From: Phytophthora colocasiae
Lineage: Eukaryota; Oomycota; Peronosporomycetes; Peronosporales; Peronosporaceae
Direction: 5' to 3'
Assembly: GCA_018806915.1 (NCBI GenBank)
Contig: JAGKQI010000099.1
Span: forward strand, 1 to 64,000
DNA: 64,000 bases
Part shown: in pieces, positions 40,616 to 49,839 of the stretch
How the letters are laid out: each line of letters starts with the position of its first letter
How positions within the stretch are numbered: position 1 is the stretch's first letter
The notes under the pieces: generated by a model
The model's database searches: none
Told to the model about the DNA's origin: nothing
Seen by the model: the letters and a program-made list of their open reading frames with translations, nothing else
Translations under genes and position numbers: made by a program

Positions 40616-42421
40616 TTACTGCCATGGGGTTGTAGTGTTAGTTGCCGCTGTATCTTCATGCAACCACGCAAACTTGAATGTATAGTCGAATCCTAATCCA
40701 GACAAGAAAACCAATCGTAAGACACAACTACAACAACCGCTGTCAATTACGCACCGTGGTGTTGCAGTGACGCTTGCACATTGTAAAACACCCAGAAACA
40801 GATTTTAGTCTGTACTCCTGGCCACTGCTTCTCCACCAATTGACGGATAGCTGAGAACCGAAGGCGATACTGAAGCAGCGAGCAGAGTAAAACCAAAGCC
40901 ACAATCTTGAGGCCACAGTTGAACATGACGTTCTTCAGCGCTTGATTCAGTTCATCCTCGGTGAGATTGGCCAGTTGAGCGTAATAGGTGCGGTTCGGCA
41001 GCTTATACATGAGCCCCATGTAGATTGCTATCCATAATATCAAATGTTAGTGAAAATACGAGAGTAGGGCAATGAAGATACTTACAAAAGATCAACGGAA
41101 TGAAAACACCAACGTAGTTGATGAGAACAAGGAACTCGGTGAGATACAAGAGTCTTCGCACCTCCAAAACGTACTGGAGTGACGTAGCTGTGATATCCTT
41201 CGGGTCACGAGCAGTCAATTCGTCTGCACATTGAGGAGCAGGTTGGATCCGAGCTCCGGCATAAGGTTTAATTGACCCTCTTTCTTCGAATTCCAGCGTG
41301 TTTTCGACTGAATTCGATTTGATCAATCCCTTTGTCACTGCATTTTCCCCAATGTTGGTAGTAGTTGACGAGCGTACGGGACTGCAGCTCACTCTTTTAC
41401 CATTTTCCTTTAGTGCATCTCGTTGCCCAATTAACATCGCTTCCGCTCGTTCCAAACAGGTCAAAATGTGTATTCCAGTACTGGACTTGGGTACTCCCAT
41501 GTTCGGATTGTTGTACACGTCTTCATGGTCCAATTGTCTACCGATTTTATCCATACGACGCACAGCATCGTTCACATCACGGAGGGACATTGCCAATTGA
41601 ACCAACAAAGCTGCAGTGACCATCAACGTTGTGCCAAAAGACGGGGAATTCTGCATACAGTAAGACACGAACAGCGCGTTGAAGACTTCGGAATTGAAGA
41701 CAACTACCTCCGGCATCTCGTCACTGAGGTGGACCACCGTAAGTGTGAAAATGTTCCGCATGATCAGCTTAATCACCGGTAACAATGACGCGAAGAACGT
41801 TTGTCCAGTCTTGGAAAGTGTCGTGAAAATGTAGTAGTACGGAGGATACGTGACGACCAGCAAAACTTCACAAAGCCACACTTTAATCGTATTGAGGACC
41901 ATCGTGCCTGTTCCTGGGTTCTGCTGGATTAGTTTTAACCATTCGATAGCCATTGCGACTGTAATGATCACAACCCAAGCTGGCATTGCCAGGACGATAG
42001 AGAACGGAACAGGAAAGCCGATCCAAAGACCCAGTACGTACTGAACAGCAACCGTCAAAGCTGCCACAATGACGGTATCTCTCACTACCAGGAGGTTCGG
42101 ATAGGGAAGAGCTCTCACACTGGTCCGGAACTGTTGAGCACAGAGGAAACTCATGACGACGTAGCTGTAATACTGCCGGACTTGGAACATTTTGTTGGCT
42201 TTTAACCCTTCCGAAGGCTCGTTGAGTGGTAACACGTCGCTAAGAACAGTAATTACCAGACATGGCAGTGGAGTGATGAGCAAAACCATGATAATATGGG
42301 ACCAACTGGTCTCTCGAGTGTACTCGGCTAAAGCGATTACCCGATCGGTCGAGTAGCTGCCATGAAGTTCGACTTGAGTACGCTCCCACGCCTCAACGAA
42401 CCTCTGTTGAGGACTTGGCAT
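40616..42421 (-). CDS. Polytopic membrane protein of an oomycete paralogue family (gene 1)
   Basis: Three exons: 42421-41086, 41027-40755 and 40692-40616. The introns (41028-41085, 58 bp, and 40693-40754, 62 bp) have GT...AG ends. They are placed by comparison with gene 2, and the joined length (1686 bp) is in frame, giving 561 aa. There are about eight hydrophobic segments (for example IIMVLLITPLPCLVITVL, FSIVLAMPAWVVIITVA, LLYLTEFLVLINYVGVFIPL, IVALVLLCSLL). A cytoplasmic-looking hydrophilic loop of about 120 residues lies between segments 6 and 7. A conserved stretch reads PEVVVFNSEVFNALFVSYCMQNSPSF. The last exon ends GFDYTFKFAWLHED. I know of no biochemical function; it may be a transporter-like or signalling membrane protein. 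Confidence 0.8.
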
Positions 42422-42579
42422 GGCTGATTCAGAACGCTAATTAAACTTGGATGGAGCTTTAGGACAATTCGATAAGAATGGTAGGAAGAAGCTTCGAACC
42501 TGTATGAACTCAATAGTTTCGCTGCAATAAGCTGAAGGACGAGAACCTCAATTTGGCTCACAGTTAAGGGTTAACAGGA

Positions 42580-43740
42580 TTAAGCGGAAGTTCGATGATC
42601 TTCTGATGATGTATGAAGCCAATCAAACTGGAAAGTGTAGTCGTAGCCTGTAAACATTGAAAATAAAATACAAAAGGAATGTCGAATAAAGGCAAACAGT
42701 ACTTACCTGAGTGTTTCAGTGAAGCCTGGACATTGTAAAATACCCAGAAGATCAACTTAATCTGGGCTCCAGTGAATTGTTTCTCCAACACGAAGGATAA
42801 TTGACGGATCGGAGAGAGGCCGAGCTTGCGTTGGAGTGTAAATGCCAGTACTAATAACGACAACAGCTGGAGAGAACAGTAGAACAACACGTTTTTGAGC
42901 GTCTGGAGGAGCTGATCTTCGTCTAAGTCAGATAATTGGGCGTAGTAGGCTCGATTAGGCAGATGATACATGGCAAACATGTACATTGCTACAAGAAAAC
43001 ACGCACTGGCCTAGATGTCTAAAGCATTTAAACACTTACAAAACACTAAAGGGATCACCACTTCCACGTAGTTGAGTAGCAGAACGAACTCCGTCATGAA
43101 TAATAAACGCCTTACTTTGCGAGTATAACTCAATCCAACGGAAGATTTGAAGGCCTCTTTTGTAGCGACAGCAATCTGTGGCGCCACTGGTTTTACTGTT
43201 CCTTTTCCAATCAACTGCTTAGCTGCTCGAAGAGGATGAGGAGCCATTGCGAAGGTGTTTATGGTGTCCATTCGCATCACCACAAGAGATTTCTTCATTG
43301 TTGTAGCGCTTTCCGGTCCAACCCTGACAAATGTTGGGCCCCGTGCCGACTTTTGAGATGATAACTCCACTCGCTGTATAATCGCTTTTACTCGTTCTAA
43401 CGTTGTTTGCAAGTTCGTATTTCTCGCTCCAATCCGCTCTTCTAACTCCTCCAGACCACGTCGTGCCATCTCGATATCACGGATGGATAACATGAGTAAC
43501 ACAATATCCGCTAACATCAGCTCTACCGTCGTCCAGAATGAAGGTGAGTTCTGCATACAATACGATACGAAAAGGGCATTAAAGACTTCCACGTTGAAGA
43601 TCACAACTTCCGGTAAATCGTCCCTTAAATGCACCACCGTCCGCATGAAAACATTCCTCATGAAGATTTTAATGACCGGAAGCAGCAATGCAAACACCAT
43701 TTGTGTGGATTTTGTCAATGTCGTGAAGATGGATAGCATG
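42580..43740 (-). pseudogene. Polytopic membrane protein gene 2, 3' part (split by Copia)
   Basis: Exons 43740-43040, 42988-42707 and 42647-42580, with introns of 51 and 59 bp at the same places as in gene 1. The end reads GYDYTFQFDWLHTSSEDHRTSA-stop, matching gene 1's GFDYTFKFAWLHED. The first 82 codons or so (FTTLTKSTQM... to ...LLMLSI) duplicate the end of the upstream part at 49055-49294, so before Copia arrived the gene carried a 246-bp in-frame tandem duplication. The Copia insertion at 43740/49055 breaks the gene. Confidence 0.8.
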
Positions 43741-43899
43741 TATTGGAATCTGGTAACACGCAGGCAACTTGTTGTTAAAGGGGGTAATCTTGGACTGGCG
43801 CCTCTCGGGCCCTCTGTTTTGCACTAACCAGTAGTACACTATCATTGCTACGTACTCAACGGCCTTCAACGGCCCTAAGTAGTAGTCCACTTTCCAATA
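43741..43899 (-). repeat. Copia 3' LTR (159 bp)
   Basis: Short LTR with 8-bp terminal inverted repeats TATTGGAA/TTCCAATA. Base-for-base identical to 48896-49054. Confidence 0.95.
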
Positions 43900-43909
43900 C
43901 GCCCCCTCC
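43900..43909 (-). other. Copia polypurine tract
   Basis: GGAGGGGGCG on the minus strand, directly before the 3' LTR. Confidence 0.7.
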
Positions 43910-43920
43910 GAAGTAGCAGT

Positions 43921-46900
43921 TTACTTCGGAAGATGCTCCTTGGTCAAGCCAATCATCTTGCCCAGCATCTCCAAACGATCGCTGGCAAGGGGCTTCGTCA
44001 ATAAATCGGATGGATTCACGTCCGACTTCACCTTGTGCAAAGTCACCGTCTTCTTCGCGACTTGGTCACGAACGTAGTGCCATCTCAGTTCGATATGTCG
44101 CGTCCTGCGACTAAATGTAGGATTGGTAGCCATGACATAGGCTGCCTGATTGTCAATTCCCAAGCGGACTTCTGTCTTCAACGCTGGGAAGACTTCAATG
44201 AGTACGTTTCGCAGTCCTTGTCCCTCCATCGAGGCCTCACAGGCAGCGACATACTCCGCTTCAGCTGTACTCTGGGCGACAATGGTCTGTCGTGTCGATG
44301 CCCAAGAAACAGCTCCTCCAGCTACACAGTGCACGTAACCGGTTACGCTCTTGCGACTGTCAGGGTCATTGCCCCAATCCGAATCGCAAAACCCGTCGAT
44401 GACTAGTGTATTCGCCTTTTGAGATTCTTTGCTGGCCGAGTACTCAATGCCCATACTCTTGGTCCCAACCAAGTACCTGAGCACGCGCTTCGCGGCTCCA
44501 ATATGCTGTTGAGTTGGTTGTTGGACGTACCGGCTCAGCTGGCCGACAGCATACGCGATGTCGGGGCGGGTACAGGTCGCTAAGTACATTAGCGAACCTA
44601 CCAGCTCACGATAGGGAAAGGATTTCCCGTAACCAAGCTCCTTCTTGTGTTGGCCTGCATCCGTGTCGTTCACAGTCAATCGCAGTTTCGTCTCCATCGG
44701 GATCCTGCTCGGGTGTGCATCGTTGAAGTGAAACTTGTCGATGATCTCCTCACAGTACCGAGTCTGATGAATTTGGATTGAGTTTTCGTTTTGTTGCACC
44801 TCCACACCTAGGTAGGTATTCACCAAACCTTGGTCCTTGATTCCATAGGCTTCATTCAGCTCACTGAACAATCGCTTCTTGAACGTCTCGTTCCGAGTCG
44901 CACACAGGATGTCATCTACGTAGAGAAGAACCAACGCGGACTCTCCATCCTGGTCGTAAAAATACAACCATGGCTCAGTAGCACACTGCTTGAACCCAAA
45001 CCGAATTAACCACGAATTCACCTCACTGTTCCATTCGCGCCCTGACTGTCGAAGACCGTACAAAGCTTTGTTGATCATGTAGATCATGCCATCTTCTTCG
45101 CTTGGATAGCCTTCCAGCTCTTCAAGATACTGCTTGATCGTGAGCAATGCATTCAGGTACGCTGTAGTAATGTCGCCCTGATAAACTATTAGATGCAACA
45201 GAACACACACCGCGAGAAACAATCTGAAAGTAGCCATCCTTGCCACGGGTGAGAAGGTCTCTTGAAAGTCAATACCCTGGCGCTGTTTGTCGCCTCGCGC
45301 CACGATCCGAGCTTTGAACCGAACGACGTATCCAAGGTGATCAGTCTTCACACTGTACACCCACATTGTCTTTATCGCTCGTTGTCCGACCGGCATCTCT
45401 GCTCTCGGAATCATACACAGCGCTTGCTTGTCTTTGAGTGCCCGAATTTCGTCATTCATAGCAGCTCTCCACTCTTTTGCAAACTTAGACCTCATCGCCT
45501 CGCGATAGTTTCGAGGTATGTTCACGCTACTCGCTCGAATTCCATTGTTTCCACGCAAATCCGCGTGTAGTGCCCTAAATGCCGAAGTCACCGAGAAATT
45601 CTCATATCGGTCAGGTGGGTGACGCTCGTGCACTTCACGAAGTCCTGGGCGGCGTACTGGGACCTTCCGTTTCTGCCTCTTTGTGTCCACCTTTGCCCGC
45701 TTTGGATCTCTCACTCGCTTGACTTCATCTTCTCTTTGGCGTCGACGACCAATCATTATCTCGCCTGGAGAATCACTGTCGCCTGCTTCCAGATCATCAC
45801 CGAGATCGAACAGACAGTTTTCCACTTCTATCTCGTCACTGGGATCAAAGTTTCCCACTTCTATCTCGTCACTGGGATCAAAGATAACCTCACACTCGTC
45901 TTCACTGACTTCGTCGTCAATTACAGGAAGGACGGTGACATCTTCATCATCGTATTCAACTATTTTACTGTCAACATCATCACCTTCACAATTGCTGTCT
46001 TCATCAGCATCCTCTGCTTCGCCTCCCTGCGTTTCTTCAAACGCGCCATCGCTGGAATAGTCTGGAAGAGAACTGTTTCGAAGAATGTCGTCCCACAACT
46101 GCTGATCTTCAGCGTTGTCAAGTTCACTACTCTGCTCCGTCCCCATGTCTTCAACATTTGGTAGAGCACTATTGAGTAAGATGTCATCCCACACTTGTTG
46201 GTCTTCATTATTCCAGTCAACACTAGAAACTCCATCTTCCTCCACCATGTCTTCGTCACTGACGTGGTCGCACTGCTCGTCGTCGTGTTCGTTGGCAGGC
46301 ATCTTATCGTCGTCAGATTTCTCACTAGCAACCAAATCGCCATCCTGAAGGTACTCGTCGAATGTCCGCAGCCACTTGTCCACCTTGGACTCGAATGCAC
46401 TGCCATATCGATCTTTGTACTTGATGCTTTCATTGAGTTTTACATCTGCCACGAAGCCTTTCTTGTGCTCGGATGGAAAATACACTTGACATCCGACAAC
46501 GTCCTCACGATACCCGAGTAAGAACCCAATGCGACAGTTTGCATTCAGCTTCGTCCGCATCGTGATAGGCGTGTGGCAATACACCAGCGAACCAAAAGCA
46601 CGGATATGATGTATATCTGGCTTCGTGCCAAACATCACCTCGTATGGCGTGCATCCTGCACCCTTGCAGAACACCCTGTTCTTCACGTACACGGCGGTTT
46701 CCAACGCATGAATCCACATCGACTTTGGTAGACCAGAATCATGCATCATTGTCTTCACCATACCTTCTAGAGTTTGATGAGTTCGCTCAACTGCATTGAG
46801 CTGCGAAGACTTAGGTCCAACCTTCGTGTGCACGATCCTCTTCGTCTTGTACCAGAGCTCCATGGTACTGTTACAAAACTCCTGGCCCTTATCAGTAAGT

Positions 46901-48813
46901 ACCTGCTTGACAAGTCCAGCGTCTTGCTCATCACTTCGCCATTTGCGAATTACAACCTCTCCAACACGTTTTCCATGCTGTCTTTCTGCCCATGCAATGT
47001 ACTGCTTCATGAACTGGTTCACCTCACCCTCTGTGCGAGACTTCATCAGGTAGGTGGTCACAAAGCGTGAGTATCCATCCAGTACTACGAGCACCGCAGT
47101 ATACTGAGTCCCGTTGTGCACTCCCGGTATGAGCAGATCTGCGAACACTATGTCATTGACGCGCGTGATCTTACGCTCGAGGTTCTTCTGGAACGTTTTC
47201 CTTTTCTGCTTCCCGAAATGGCAGTCAGCACAGTCAAACTTGCCACGCTTCTTCAGCATGATGCCCTTTGCCATGCCTCGGTCCACCATCAATCGGATAT
47301 ATTCTGGACATGTATGTCCTAGACGCGCGTGCCACAAATCGATATCTGCAACACCATCGGTCACCGTAAAGTTCGCAATAACATGTTCCTTGGTTGATAT
47401 TTTGTTATTCTTTGCCTTCTTCCCACTAACATTGTGGGTTCCGAACGTCCAAAGCTGGTGCTCGTATGTCGTGCGAATCACTTCAGTGCCTTCCTTCGAC
47501 ATCCCGAACATCTTCGTGTCTTGGTCCCACGACATCTTGAACCCCTGGTCCAAAGCCTGTCCTGGTGAGAACAAGTTACACCCAGCCTTTGGCACATACA
47601 GTACATCTTCCAGAAATACTGTCACCATTTGCTCGTCAACCATTGTATCTAGCAGTACAGTTCCAAACCCCTCTGCTTGAGCTACTCCACTGTCGGTAAA
47701 CCCTGAAACTGTCGGGTTCCAGTCGCTATCATCCATACTTTGGAGCGATGCGAAGTACTCCTTATTCGCCACGATGTGAGCATTGCTACCTGTGTCGAAG
47801 TACCACCGGTTCGGGTTGTAGTCTTTTGCTGCATGCTTCACAACGTCACTGACCACCACATCACGCTTGAGCGAGTGCGCCGACACCTGAGGTTTTTGTT
47901 TCGACTCTCCTTGTTCTTTCTTCGAACATGCATACTTCGGTTTTGCATTCTTCCATCCGCTTGGCTGCTCACGTTTTTCTTCAGCCAACAGGTCCGGACA
48001 GTCACTTTTGTAGTGTCCCTTACCACCACAGTTGAAGCACTCGACATCCGCAATGTCAATCTTCTTCTTGAATACTTTTCCGTGGTTTTGCTGCTTACTA
48101 GCCCTCCGAGTCCCTGAAGAGCTTCCTTGCGTCTTCTTGCCCGTGTTGTTTCCAAATGCATGACTATCCCAGTCTTTGCTTCGTGATTCTGCAGTCAAAA
48201 TCAGCTCACGGATATTCTCTGGTGTGTATTTGCTCATGTCCTTACTGAACAAAACTTTCCTTCGTAGCTCGTTGTAGCACATCTGGTTTGGCAGACTACG
48301 CAGGAGAATATCCACCATTTGTAGATCATTCACAGGTGCCTCCAAGTCCTTCAGCTGCTCCATCATCTCGAACATCTTGTAGAGATGGCTACGCACATCA
48401 CCATTGGCGCGCAGGTGAGTCCTGTGTAATTCACCGTTCAGGCGATACACCTTCTGCGCCTTCGTGGCCGAGTTCGTCTTCCCGTCGTAGATGCTGCACA
48501 GCTCACGCCACATTTCAGTGCCTGTCTTCTTTGACATCACTTGCTTGGCTAGTCGCATCGACAGTGAACCCTGGATGAGTATCTTCACCTTGGCCTGCTT
48601 CTTCTTGAAGTCATTTTTCTCTTCCTCTGTGTCTCCTTCGGTCTTCGTGCCGAGAACAATCTCATCCAACAAGCTCTTTTCAAACGCGTTGATCATTGAC
48701 TGTTTATAGAATATCCAGTCTTCCCCGTCCCAACGGACCGGAATTCCCTTAGATCCTATCTTGAAGCCCTTCTTCTTGTGCTTGCTGTCGTCTGAGTCGG
48801 AAGATGAAGACAT
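43921..48813 (-). CDS. gag-pol: Copia gag-pol polyprotein
   Basis: One 1630-aa ORF, start ATG at 48813. Order: UBN2-like gag (WDGEDWIFYKQSMINAF), CCHC knuckle CFNCGGKGHYKSDC at 259-272, protease WYFDTGSNAHI (DTG 340-342), GAG-pre-integrase finger (WHARLGH...CADCHFGKQ), integrase core (D in VFADLL, D in VLTDKGQEF, E in NAVERTHQ), a long Asp/Glu-rich linker, RT with ARIVARGDKQRQGIDF, FSPVARMATFRL and catalytic LLYVDDIL, and RNase H with CDSDWGNDPDSRKS and AEAEYVAA. Integrase before RT is diagnostic of Ty1/Copia. gag and pol are in a single frame. All catalytic residues are present, so it may be active. Confidence 0.97.
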   Translation of the reverse strand: MSSSSDSDDSKHKKKGFKIGSKGIPVRWDGEDWIFYKQSMINAFEKSLLDEIVLGTKTEGDTEEEKNDFKKKQAKVKILIQGSLSMRLAKQVMSKKTGTEMWRELCSIYDGKTNSATKAQKVYRLNGELHRTHLRANGDVRSHLYKMFEMMEQLKDLEAPVNDLQMVDILLRSLPNQMCYNELRRKVLFSKDMSKYTPENIRELILTAESRSKDWDSHAFGNNTGKKTQGSSSGTRRASKQQNHGKVFKKKIDIADVECFNCGGKGHYKSDCPDLLAEEKREQPSGWKNAKPKYACSKKEQGESKQKPQVSAHSLKRDVVVSDVVKHAAKDYNPNRWYFDTGSNAHIVANKEYFASLQSMDDSDWNPTVSGFTDSGVAQAEGFGTVLLDTMVDEQMVTVFLEDVLYVPKAGCNLFSPGQALDQGFKMSWDQDTKMFGMSKEGTEVIRTTYEHQLWTFGTHNVSGKKAKNNKISTKEHVIANFTVTDGVADIDLWHARLGHTCPEYIRLMVDRGMAKGIMLKKRGKFDCADCHFGKQKRKTFQKNLERKITRVNDIVFADLLIPGVHNGTQYTAVLVVLDGYSRFVTTYLMKSRTEGEVNQFMKQYIAWAERQHGKRVGEVVIRKWRSDEQDAGLVKQVLTDKGQEFCNSTMELWYKTKRIVHTKVGPKSSQLNAVERTHQTLEGMVKTMMHDSGLPKSMWIHALETAVYVKNRVFCKGAGCTPYEVMFGTKPDIHHIRAFGSLVYCHTPITMRTKLNANCRIGFLLGYREDVVGCQVYFPSEHKKGFVADVKLNESIKYKDRYGSAFESKVDKWLRTFDEYLQDGDLVASEKSDDDKMPANEHDDEQCDHVSDEDMVEEDGVSSVDWNNEDQQVWDDILLNSALPNVEDMGTEQSSELDNAEDQQLWDDILRNSSLPDYSSDGAFEETQGGEAEDADEDSNCEGDDVDSKIVEYDDEDVTVLPVIDDEVSEDECEVIFDPSDEIEVGNFDPSDEIEVENCLFDLGDDLEAGDSDSPGEIMIGRRRQREDEVKRVRDPKRAKVDTKRQKRKVPVRRPGLREVHERHPPDRYENFSVTSAFRALHADLRGNNGIRASSVNIPRNYREAMRSKFAKEWRAAMNDEIRALKDKQALCMIPRAEMPVGQRAIKTMWVYSVKTDHLGYVVRFKARIVARGDKQRQGIDFQETFSPVARMATFRLFLAVCVLLHLIVYQGDITTAYLNALLTIKQYLEELEGYPSEEDGMIYMINKALYGLRQSGREWNSEVNSWLIRFGFKQCATEPWLYFYDQDGESALVLLYVDDILCATRNETFKKRLFSELNEAYGIKDQGLVNTYLGVEVQQNENSIQIHQTRYCEEIIDKFHFNDAHPSRIPMETKLRLTVNDTDAGQHKKELGYGKSFPYRELVGSLMYLATCTRPDIAYAVGQLSRYVQQPTQQHIGAAKRVLRYLVGTKSMGIEYSASKESQKANTLVIDGFCDSDWGNDPDSRKSVTGYVHCVAGGAVSWASTRQTIVAQSTAEAEYVAACEASMEGQGLRNVLIEVFPALKTEVRLGIDNQAAYVMATNPTFSRRTRHIELRWHYVRDQVAKKTVTLHKVKSDVNPSDLLTKPLASDRLEMLGKMIGLTKEHLPK

Positions 48814-48851
48814 TGTTGCCTCTGTTACTGATCTTCTAGCTGTCTCGAATC

Positions 48852-48895
48852 GCGCCGTGTGCGCTAGCGAAGTCGTAGAGTTGGGCTCGTAACCC
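48852..48895 (-). promoter_or_regulatory. Copia primer-binding site (tRNA-half type)
   Basis: Read on the plus strand, the 44 bases up to the 5' LTR resemble the 5' half of an initiator tRNA-Met: GCGCCGTG...GCGC.AG.GAAG, then an anticodon arm GGGCTCGTAACCC (48883-48895) abutting the LTR. Copia-type elements prime from a tRNA-iMet half cut in the anticodon arm. The anticodon position here is CGT rather than CAT. Confidence 0.6.
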
Positions 48896-49054
48896 TATTG
48901 GAATCTGGTAACACGCAGGCAACTTGTTGTTAAAGGGGGTAATCTTGGACTGGCGCCTCTCGGGCCCTCTGTTTTGCACTAACCAGTAGTACACTATCAT
49001 TGCTACGTACTCAACGGCCTTCAACGGCCCTAAGTAGTAGTCCACTTTCCAATA
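48896..49054 (-). repeat. Copia 5' LTR (159 bp)
   Basis: Identical to 43741-43899. It must contain promoter and R region in 159 bp, which is compact for this family. Confidence 0.95.
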
Positions 49055-49839
49055 GCATGAGTAACACAATATCCGCTAACATCAGCTCTACCGTTGTCCA
49101 GAATGAAGGTGAGTTCTGCATACAATACGATACGAAAAGGGCATTAAAGACTTCCACGTTGAAGATCACAACTTCCGGTAAATCGTCCCTTAAATGCACC
49201 ACCGTCCGCATGAAAACATTCCTCATGAAGATTTTAATGACCGGAAGCAGCAATGCAAACGCCATTTGTGTGGATTTTGTCAATGTCGTGAAGATGTAGA
49301 AGAACGGAGGGTAAATGAGCACAAGCAGAACCTCACACATCCAGACTTTAACCACATTCAGAACCATTCGACCCGTTCCGGGCGTTTGTCGGATCTTTTT
49401 CGCCCATTCAAGAGCTATTGACGTCGAAATGATCACAACCCACGCAGGCATCACCATTACAATCGAGAAAGGAACAGGGAAGCCAATAATCAAGGCAAAA
49501 CCATAGTAAACACCAGCACACAGCGTTGACATGACGATTGTGTTCCGAATTACTCGTTGAATTGGGAACGGAAGAGCTGGTACACTCGTTCGGAACTGTT
49601 GACTCGCGAGGAAATTCATGACCAGATAACTGCAATATTCGCGTATAATGAACATAGAATTGGCACGTAGACCTTCAGAAGGATCAGCTAGCGGTAAGAT
49701 ATCCACGAGAACGGTCACTGCTAAGCATGGCAAAGGAGTAGCGACCAATACTCCGATTACTCGAACCCAAGTTGAGTGAGTCGCGTTTTCCATGTCAAAT
49801 ACAGCGATGTGGGGCACAGTCACGTCGTGTTGTAGTGAG
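49055..49839 (-). pseudogene. Polytopic membrane protein gene 2, 5' part
   Basis: The minus-strand frame (Met at 49823; in-frame similarity to gene 1 may extend slightly further) reads MTVPHIAVFDMENATHSTWVRVIG and then the same membrane segments as gene 1: VLVATPLPCLAVTVLVDILPL, RQFRTSV-like QQFRTSVPALPF, PVPFSIVMVMPAWVVII, PPFFYIFTTLTKSTQM, PEVVIFNVEVFNALFVSYCMQNSPSF. It ends at the Copia 5' LTR. The normal N-terminus (about 35 residues in gene 1) is missing or diverged where the sequence meets the DIRS-like element near 49840. Confidence 0.78.

Larger units (their letters stand above)
43741..49054 (-). mobile_element. Copia LTR retrotransposon, intact
   Basis: Identical 159-bp LTRs at 43741-43899 and 48896-49054, a perfect 5-bp target duplication GCATG (43736-43740 and 49055-49059), one full-length polyprotein, a PBS next to the 5' LTR and a GGAGGGGG purine tract next to the 3' LTR. 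Identical LTRs imply recent insertion. The LTRs end TATTGGAA...TTCCAATA rather than TG...CA. Confidence 0.97.
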
